The notes under the pieces were generated by a model. That model was not told where the DNA came from, ran no database searches, and worked only from the letters and a program-made list of their open reading frames with translations. A stretch of 64,000 nt of DNA from Butyricicoccus_A sp963601915 (GTDB lineage: Bacteria; Bacillota; Clostridia; Oscillospirales; Butyricicoccaceae), in assembly GCA_963601915.1 (NCBI GenBank), contig CAVCGL010000007.1:74559-138558 (forward strand), written 5' to 3'. A program made the position numbers and the translations under genes. Shown here piece by piece: positions 58,469 to 64,000 of the stretch (its first letter is position 1; every line of letters starts with the position of its first letter).

Positions 58469-59137
58469 ATGACAACAGAAAATAAAATCTTGATTCGCGG
58501 AGAGCTGGCGCTGATTTTCGCCGTATTTATCGATGCGTTCGGCGTTGTTCTGATGCTGTACTCCGGGGCGGGCATTTCGGCGATTTCCAGTTTGCCGTTT
58601 GCATTTTCTGAGGTATTGCCGTTCTTGACGTTGGGCACGTGGACATATTTGTTCCAAGGATTATTGATTTTCAGCCTGATGGTTATGAGAAAACGATTTG
58701 TACTGCCGTATTTGTTCAGCTTTGTGGTTGGCTTTATTTTTGGCGAACTGTTGGATTTTCATGAGCTGTGGATTAACGTTCTGCCGACTGCGCTGAGCTG
58801 GAGAATTGTCTATTTTATTCTCAGCTATCTGATTATCTGCGTTGGTATCGCGCTGTCTAATCGCTGTCAGATGCCAATTGTTCCGACTGACTTGTTCCCG
58901 CGAGAACTGGAAGACATCACGAAGATTAGTTATCCGAAGATCAAGATTGGCTTTGACGCAACCTGCTTGCTGATTACTGGTGTGATGACAGTATGTTTTT
59001 TGGGACATCTGGATGGACTTGGCATCGGAACCGTTGTTGCGGCGCTGACCATGGGAAAAGGCGTCGGCATCGTTGGCAATTGGATGGATCGCCATTTTCG
59101 ATTTGCAACATATCGAACCCTACATCAGAAATGTTAA
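58469..59137 (+). CDS. YczE/YyaS/YitT-type membrane protein (DUF6198-like)
   Basis: A 222-residue protein with five or six membrane helices. The segments VFIDAFGVVLMLYSGAGISAISS and LSNRCQMPIVPTDLFPREL (seen as GAGISAISS, VPTDLFPREL) are typical of the YczE-like group. Homologues are common near LysR or GntR regulators, with no settled function; some are proposed transporters. RBS is AAAGAGG, not optimal. Confidence 0.75.
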   Translation: MTTENKILIRGELALIFAVFIDAFGVVLMLYSGAGISAISSLPFAFSEVLPFLTLGTWTYLFQGLLIFSLMVMRKRFVLPYLFSFVVGFIFGELLDFHELWINVLPTALSWRIVYFILSYLIICVGIALSNRCQMPIVPTDLFPRELEDITKISYPKIKIGFDATCLLITGVMTVCFLGHLDGLGIGTVVAALTMGKGVGIVGNWMDRHFRFATYRTLHQKC

Positions 59138-59176
59138 TACATAGAACAAAGATCCTGCTGGCGCAGGATCTTTTTG

Positions 59177-60541
59177 TTATACAAGAGGAAGGGTTAGAAT
59201 CGTTTTTACACCGTTCGGCACGTTTTGCGTGAACAGCACCTCGCCGCCGTGTGCTTCCATGATTTGCTCAACAATGTGAAGACCTAAAATGTGCGGTGTG
59301 TTTTCTCCCTCGCCATGCAATAGCGCGTGCAGGACGGCGGGAGGATAACCAATGCCGGTATCAGTTATCATGATTTGCAAAACATCGTGGGAGCGCTGTG
59401 TTTGAACGGTGACATGGATCGGAGCGGGATTGTGCCGAATGCTGTTGTTGAATAGATTTTCGATAGCTCGCGTCATCAGAGCGGGATCTATGCAGAGAGA
59501 ACAATTTTCCGTGTCTTTTGCCTGCTGCAAATCAATGATACAGCCGTTCGCGAGCGGCGAATCATAAAATTCGGCAATAATACGACGCAAGAATGGCCCG
59601 AGGATAACAGAATGGCAGCGAAGCGGCTGTGCGCCATACTGCAATTTGCTGGTCAGGTTTAAATCCTCGATTAAAGAACGGATTTTTTCGCTTTGTATCC
59701 GGATTTTCTGTGCTTTTTGCTGTGTTTTCACAGCGAGCGCGGGATCGTGCTCCAATTGCTCTGCCCAACCGAGAATTAAAGAAAGCGGCGTGCGAATGTC
59801 GTGGCTGACGCCTGCGATCCAATTGGTACGGGCGGTGTCTCTGCGAGAGATAATTTCATTGCGCTTTTGCAGCTGTGCACTGGTTTGATTGAGTTTTTTC
59901 GCCAAATCGCTGGTAAATCCGGATACTGGCAGAGAAACCGGCTCGCCTTCTGAAAGCGTGTCCAGTCCGCGCTCAATATTCTGTAGGGAACGCGCACCCT
60001 GCCAACTGAACAGCAGACAACAGAATAAAATAGCAAACACAATCATGAGAAGAGCAGGAAGCATGCCGTGCAGTACTGCGTTCATGAGACTGAGAGAGCA
60101 GGAGACACTGTACCGCCAGATACTATTCCGCGGCAGTGCAATGACACATAAACCGTAAGACTTTGCGTGACAAAATACCGGATAATCGCCCAAATACCAC
60201 CGGCTAAATCCGGCAACTTCGCGTGTGGTATAGGAATGGTTTAGATCGTCTGGTAATTGATACTGCCAAATGATCTGGCCGTTGTCGTCTAACACCATCG
60301 CCCAAGAATATCCTTCCATCCATTGTTCTGGCGTGTGTACATCGTCTAATTGCAGGGAATTGTCCTTTTGTATGATGGCATCGGCGATTTCGCCGGTGCC
60401 ATATGCCATATGGCTTTGCCAGTTAAAACCGGCGTTGTAGCCGAACCAGAATAACGATGTAATAAAAAGAACAACGAGAAACAGTAAGATGCCGATAGCG
60501 GCAAGAACATACCGTCGAATCAACCGTGCAAATGTATTCAT
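59177..60541 (-). CDS. Sensor histidine kinase
   Basis: A 454-residue kinase with two membrane helices (about 13-35 and 165-190) enclosing a 130-residue extracytoplasmic sensor domain and a HAMP-like linker. The H-box is NWIAGVSHDIRTPLSLILG (phospho-accepting His about 248), with N-box ENLFNNSIRHNPAP and G-box DTGIGYPPAVL. It is the partner of the upstream response regulator (1-bp gap). The neighbouring lantibiotic-type ABC transporter suggests that it senses antimicrobial peptides, like CprK, or envelope stress. Confidence 0.88.
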   Translation of the reverse strand: MNTFARLIRRYVLAAIGILLFLVVLFITSLFWFGYNAGFNWQSHMAYGTGEIADAIIQKDNSLQLDDVHTPEQWMEGYSWAMVLDDNGQIIWQYQLPDDLNHSYTTREVAGFSRWYLGDYPVFCHAKSYGLCVIALPRNSIWRYSVSCSLSLMNAVLHGMLPALLMIVFAILFCCLLFSWQGARSLQNIERGLDTLSEGEPVSLPVSGFTSDLAKKLNQTSAQLQKRNEIISRRDTARTNWIAGVSHDIRTPLSLILGWAEQLEHDPALAVKTQQKAQKIRIQSEKIRSLIEDLNLTSKLQYGAQPLRCHSVILGPFLRRIIAEFYDSPLANGCIIDLQQAKDTENCSLCIDPALMTRAIENLFNNSIRHNPAPIHVTVQTQRSHDVLQIMITDTGIGYPPAVLHALLHGEGENTPHILGLHIVEQIMEAHGGEVLFTQNVPNGVKTILTLPLV

Positions 60542-60542
60542 A

Positions 60543-61256
60543 TCAACGCGCCTCCGTTAGCTTATAACCAATCCCACGCATTGTGATGAGATACCGGGGC
60601 TTGCCGACGTTTTCTCCGATTTTTTCGCGCAAGTGGCGGATATGTACATTTAAGCTGTTCTCATATCCATAATATCCATCACCCCAAACCGCTTCACATA
60701 AAGCATCGTATGTGACGATATGGCCACGATTTTCGATGAGTTTTTGCAGAATGGTGCGTTCGGTTGCCGTCAGAGATAGCGTACTGCCGTCTGGCAGCTG
60801 AATCAAAGCATCGGACAGTAGGATTTTTCGAGAGCCAATTTGTATCGGACTGGACATGTTTTGGCGCAATTCTGCCCGATAGGTGCGCTGCAATAAGTGT
60901 TGGATGCGCAGAACAAGTTCTTGCATCAAAAACGGTTTCGTCAAATAGTCATCTGCACCTAAACCGAGACCAAACAACCGGTCGGCATCGGCATCTCGCG
61001 CTGAGAGGAATAAGGTGGGAATATCTGCCTGCGCGCGCAGCTCCCGAAAAAGAGAAAATCCATCTCCGTCCGGCAAATTGATGTCCAATATCATACAATC
61101 TGGACGCTGCTCTGAAAATGCAGTGCGGGCTTCTGCACAGTTGGATGCTGTTTGAATCCATGTATAGCCTGCGTGATTTAATTGCTCACATAACAATTGA
61201 ATCAAATCCGGATTGTCATCTATCAAAAGAAGTTTTGCTTCGTAAATTGTTCTCAC
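60543..61256 (-). CDS. OmpR-family response regulator
   Basis: A 237-residue response regulator: receiver domain with the phospho-Asp in MILDINLPDGDG (about residue 56) and Lys in DDYLTKPF, then a winged-helix trans_reg_C domain ending VHIRHLREKIGE and RGIGYKL. It likely activates the divergent ABC transporter operon through the phased TTAAG repeats upstream of that operon. Its own promoter shares the intergenic region, so autoregulation is probable. Confidence 0.92.
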   Translation of the reverse strand: MRTIYEAKLLLIDDNPDLIQLLCEQLNHAGYTWIQTASNCAEARTAFSEQRPDCMILDINLPDGDGFSLFRELRAQADIPTLFLSARDADADRLFGLGLGADDYLTKPFLMQELVLRIQHLLQRTYRAELRQNMSSPIQIGSRKILLSDALIQLPDGSTLSLTATERTILQKLIENRGHIVTYDALCEAVWGDGYYGYENSLNVHIRHLREKIGENVGKPRYLITMRGIGYKLTEAR

Positions 61257-61320
61257 TGTGATTCACCTCATGATTATTATACTGTGTCTGCTCGGGCATC
61301 GCCAGAAAGCAGCGGCAAAA

Positions 61321-61374
61321 TTAAGGTATTCTTAAGGCGGGACACGACGGAGATTAAGAATTGCTTGCTATACT
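61321..61374 (+). promoter_or_regulatory. Response-regulator operator and promoter of the ABC transporter
   Basis: TTAAGG at 61321 and 61332, and TTAAGA at 61354, lie on an exact 11-bp grid (0, 11, 33), i.e. one helical face. A -10 box TATACT is at 61369-61374 with no good -35. This is the usual layout of an OmpR-type activated promoter. Confidence 0.65.
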
Positions 61375-61416
61375 GACATCGTTCCAAGAAACAGCGAGAG
61401 AAAAGGAGCGGGTTTT

Positions 61417-62340
61417 ATGCAAAACATGATAGAAACAAAAGACCTCTGCAAAACATATGGCAATCGTACGGTGGTAGATCATTTGAATCTCTGTGTGCCA
61501 AGAGGATGTGTATACGGCTTTATTGGGCCGAATGGAGCAGGTAAATCCACAAGCATGAAAATGCTGTTGGGGCTTGTGCATCCGACGAGCGGCAGTGTGC
61601 GGTTGATGGGACAAGAAATGACAGAACAAAATCGGATTCGATTGCTGCGCCATACCGGAAGTCTCATCGAATCTCCGTCTGGTTATCTGCATTTAACGGC
61701 GCAGGAAAATTTGCAAATTATTGCAGACTTAAAAGACGTCAAGCATACAGAAACTGAACGCGTGTTGGATATTGTTCATCTGACACAGGACAAAGATAAA
61801 AAGGTCGGACAGTATTCGCTGGGCATGAAGCAGCGGTTGGGTATCGCCATGGCGTTGTTGGGAAATCCGGAAATTTTAATTTTGGATGAACCGACCAATG
61901 GATTAGACCCGGCGGGCATTCAAGAAATGCGTGCGCTGATTGCGGGTATGCCGGAGAAAACCGGTGCCACTGTGTTGATTTCCAGCCATTTGCTCGGAGA
62001 AATGGAGCAAATGGTGAATCGGGTAGGCATCATCAATCATGGAAAGACATTGTTTGATGGCTCTCTGCAAGAATTGCGAAAACATAGCCAAGGTGATCTG
62101 AATCTTCGTGTGTTGGATGTGCTGAAAGCAATGCCTATTTTACGAAAAAGGGGACTGCCGATTGTGCAAAAAGACGGTGTGCTGACACTTCCGCCAATGC
62201 CGGATTTTCGTTTGGCAGAAATCGTGCAGGAATTGGCAGACAGCGGCGCGGGCGTAGTAGAACTCATTCGACACACGAAATCGCTGGAAGATATTTTCCT
62301 GAGCTTAACGGAATCAACACAGGAGGTGCGGAAAAAATGA
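61417..62340 (+). CDS. Lantibiotic-protection ABC transporter, ATP-binding subunit (BcrA/CprA-like)
   Basis: A 307-residue ABC ATPase. Walker A is FIGPNGAGKST (about 39-49), the signature YSLGMKQRLG (about 132-141), Walker B EILILDEPTNGLD and the switch His in ISSHLLGEM. A family C-terminal extension (about 215-300) is typical of BcrA/NisF/LanF-type exporters that expel bacitracin or lantibiotics from the membrane. Overlaps the first permease gene by 4 bp. Confidence 0.88.
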   Translation: MQNMIETKDLCKTYGNRTVVDHLNLCVPRGCVYGFIGPNGAGKSTSMKMLLGLVHPTSGSVRLMGQEMTEQNRIRLLRHTGSLIESPSGYLHLTAQENLQIIADLKDVKHTETERVLDIVHLTQDKDKKVGQYSLGMKQRLGIAMALLGNPEILILDEPTNGLDPAGIQEMRALIAGMPEKTGATVLISSHLLGEMEQMVNRVGIINHGKTLFDGSLQELRKHSQGDLNLRVLDVLKAMPILRKRGLPIVQKDGVLTLPPMPDFRLAEIVQELADSGAGVVELIRHTKSLEDIFLSLTESTQEVRKK

Positions 62341-63086
62341 ACAGCTTTCGTTGTGAACTGCACAAGGCAAAGCGGCGGCATGATTTCTTGATCTGTATAT
62401 TGGTTTCGTTTGTTGCGTTTGTATGGGAGTATCAGGCCGCACCCAAAACAGCGCAAGAGGCGGCAGAAGCATATACTTCCTTGCTGTTTACCTCAACGTT
62501 AATGCATGCCGTCATTATGCCGGTCGCCATGGCAATGCTGGCAAGTCGCTTGTGGGATGTAGAAATCAAAGGAAATGCGCCGAAATTATTGTATACCTTG
62601 CAGAGCAGACGCAGTTTGTTTGCTGCGAAATCATTGCTCGGTATCGTGGAGATATTCTTGATTACAGGAATTGAAATGACGTTGTTTGCTGTGAATGGAC
62701 ACCTACAGCAATACGCTGACGTTTTGCCAGCTGGGCAAATTGCGTACTACCTGTTGTGTACAGTATCTGTAAACGGCATGTTATTTTTCTTTGAATTTCT
62801 GTTGACAATCTTGCTAAAAAATCCATTGCCAGCCGTATGTGTGGGCATAGCGGGGGCACTTGTCGGGCTCTTTTCTGCTTTTATGCCCAAAATATGCAGC
62901 TTGTTTGTGCCGTGGGGATATTATATTCCGCTCAGCAGTTACTATATAAAAGATTGGAGTCGAGATACACACACTGTCATTTATGGTGTACAAGGCTATC
63001 AATGGCCATTGCTGATTTGGGTATTGGTACTTATGGGCGCGTTGTTTGTGATTACTTGGCGCGTAATTCAAAAGAAAGAGGTATGA
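62337..63086 (+). CDS. Lantibiotic-protection ABC transporter permease 1 (LanE-like)
   Basis: A 249-residue membrane protein with about six helices. It starts MNSFRCELHKAKRRHD, typical of LanE/CprB-like permeases, followed by a helix and a short extracytoplasmic segment with TAQEAAEAYTSL. It couples to the ATPase encoded upstream and is 4 bp from permease 2. No ligand residues can be named. Confidence 0.85.
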   Translation: MNSFRCELHKAKRRHDFLICILVSFVAFVWEYQAAPKTAQEAAEAYTSLLFTSTLMHAVIMPVAMAMLASRLWDVEIKGNAPKLLYTLQSRRSLFAAKSLLGIVEIFLITGIEMTLFAVNGHLQQYADVLPAGQIAYYLLCTVSVNGMLFFFEFLLTILLKNPLPAVCVGIAGALVGLFSAFMPKICSLFVPWGYYIPLSSYYIKDWSRDTHTVIYGVQGYQWPLLIWVLVLMGALFVITWRVIQKKEV

Positions 63087-63090
63087 TTCT

Positions 63091-63825
63091 ATGCTCAAAC
63101 GATGTATTCTTGCAGAAAATCGAAAGCTGCATGCTTCACCGATCTGGATTTTGTTTTTTGTTTTGCCAATTATTTCGGCAGCATATGGAACGTTTAATTA
63201 TTTGCAAAACCTTTCGATTTTGCACGAACGTTGGTATAGCCTCTGGACACAACACACGTTGTTTTATTCTCTGTTTTTCTTTCCGACGATGGTAGGAATT
63301 TATGCGGCGTACTTATGGAGATTGGAGCATCTCGGGCATAATTGGAATTTGCTTGCCTCTGCGCCGGTTCATTGGATGGATATTTTCTTTGCGAAATTTC
63401 TGGTTATCGTTAAGATGGTGCTGCTGACGCAGGCATTCACTTTTGCGCTGTATATTTTTTGCGGAAAAGTATTTGCACATTTTTCCGGACTTCCTCCGAT
63501 TGATACACTTATTTTTCTGCTGCGGGGTGTTATTGGAGGATTGGCGGTCATTGCGGCACAAATGATCTTATCCATGTTGATTCGCAGCTTCGCTTTGCCG
63601 GTGTTTATCGCTTTGTTTGGTGGTGTCTGCGGAACCATTATGGCGAGTAGAGGGCGTGGATTATGGTGGCCGTATTCACTTATGCAGGTCGGTATGAATT
63701 CCAATCAAAAAGCCGATATGCTGGCGGGACAGTATACAATCTTTCTTGTTATATGTATTGCCTGGCTGACCGTGCTTTTTGTTGTAGCAGGTATCTTACT
63801 GAAAAAACGAGAGATTCAATCGTAA
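63091..63825 (+). CDS. Lantibiotic-protection ABC transporter permease 2 (LanG-like)
   Basis: A 244-residue membrane protein with about six helices, beginning MLKRCILAENRKLHASPIW, with YAAYLWRLEHLGHNWNLLAS typical of the LanG/MutG/CprC permease group. Together with the ATPase and permease 1 it completes an exporter that protects the membrane from lantibiotics or host peptides. The operon ends with a strong terminator. Confidence 0.85.
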   Translation: MLKRCILAENRKLHASPIWILFFVLPIISAAYGTFNYLQNLSILHERWYSLWTQHTLFYSLFFFPTMVGIYAAYLWRLEHLGHNWNLLASAPVHWMDIFFAKFLVIVKMVLLTQAFTFALYIFCGKVFAHFSGLPPIDTLIFLLRGVIGGLAVIAAQMILSMLIRSFALPVFIALFGGVCGTIMASRGRGLWWPYSLMQVGMNSNQKADMLAGQYTIFLVICIAWLTVLFVVAGILLKKREIQS

Positions 63826-63827
63826 AC

Positions 63828-63870
63828 AAAACAGATCTTTTGCATTTGCGTGTAGAAGATCTGTTTTTGT
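63828..63870 (+). terminator. Terminator of the lantibiotic ABC operon
   Basis: AAAACAGATCTT and AAGATCTGTTTT (12 bp) close a 16-nt loop and are followed by T residues. Confidence 0.85.
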
Positions 63871-63932
63871 GTATAAAATAAGGAAAAGTGGCGTAGTTAC
63901 ACAAAAAAACGCAAATAAAAGCGAAAAAAGAG

Positions 63933-63961
63933 TTGACTTTGTGATGAAAAAGGTGTATTCT
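63933..63961 (+). promoter_or_regulatory. Promoter at the window edge
   Basis: TTGACT and TATTCT with a 17-bp spacer. The transcript would start near 63968 and run out of the window; no start codon or gene is visible in the last 33 bases. Confidence 0.65.
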
Positions 63962-64000
63962 ATTCAGGCACTCAACGAGAGGGCATCACGAAAACATCAG

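Noticed and set aside
1..64000. Search by eye for CRISPR arrays, tRNA or rRNA genes, transposases and prophage genes.
   Set aside because: No regularly spaced repeats, cloverleaf structures or transposase/phage domains were seen; a dedicated tRNA scan was not possible.

Overview
The window looks like a chromosomal segment of an anaerobic, endospore-forming Firmicute of the class Clostridia. The evidence is a spoIIR homologue, a DUF1540 protein, VanZ, the ylxM-ffh-rpsP-khpA-rimM-trmD order, the rplU-prp-rpmA-obgE order with a Prp-cleavable L27, and near-consensus sigma-A promoters. Butyrate-type genes (4-hydroxybutyryl-CoA dehydratase, CoA-transferase) and moderate GC suggest a gut butyrate producer of the Oscillospirales/Butyricicoccaceae kind, but that placement is a guess. 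I saw no rRNA, tRNA, CRISPR array, insertion sequence or prophage.

Layout. 1-2.5 kb: envelope genes (5'-truncated glycolipid glycosyltransferase, polysaccharide deacetylase, flippase-like membrane protein). 2.6 kb: a 31-codon acidic microprotein gene with its own promoter and terminator. 2.8-7.1 kb, minus strand: translation/secretion operon and VanZ. 7.3-14.1 kb: yfmF-yfmH-lgt-folD, then rplU-prp-rpmA-obgE; the start of obgE carries a 121-bp tandem duplication. 14.3-15.3 kb: an AT-rich orphan gene for a protein with an EF-hand-like loop and an EcsC-like core. 15.3-21.6 kb: DUF2798 protein with a possible attenuator, nitrilase, tmcAL, ackA, DUF378, PHP phosphatase, ispE. 21.6-26.3 kb: spoIIR, two tandem O-antigen-ligase-like proteins, a cell-wall amidase, DUF1540. 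26.4-32.3 kb: membrane proteins, HD protein, FAH-family hydrolase, an orphan EutH and a serine hydrolase. 32.4-35.4 kb: two near-identical Na+-dependent NSS transporters. 35.5-38.1 kb: an AdhR-like MerR regulator divergent from a flavodoxin/CMD-cupin unit behind a 19-bp-spacer promoter, then a HAD phosphatase. 38.1-40.9 kb: an MMPL/RND exporter and a divergent TetR regulator with two perfect dyads between them.

41.2-52.4 kb is the most interesting region. One operon encodes a CoA-transferase, a 4-hydroxybutyryl-CoA dehydratase with all four Fe-S ligands, a Gfo/Idh dehydrogenase and a two-subunit transketolase. A convergent AraC regulator follows, then a second operon with inositol 2-dehydrogenase (IolG), a cytidylate-kinase-like protein, a GPH/MFS transporter and 2-keto-myo-inositol isomerase (IolI). 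Classical iolB, iolC, iolD, iolE and iolJ are absent from the window. I read this as a candidate AraC-controlled inositol catabolic island that uses transketolase chemistry and radical dehydration, possibly ending at crotonyl-CoA/butyrate. Only the individual families are secure; the pathway is inference.

52.5-64 kb: two overlapping YhgE/Pip membrane proteins, a LysR regulator divergent from a YczE-like membrane protein with clear dyads, and a two-component system beside a lantibiotic-immunity-type ABC transporter (BcrA/CprABC-like) whose promoter carries TTAAG repeats at 11-bp phasing. The window ends just after a strong promoter whose gene lies outside.
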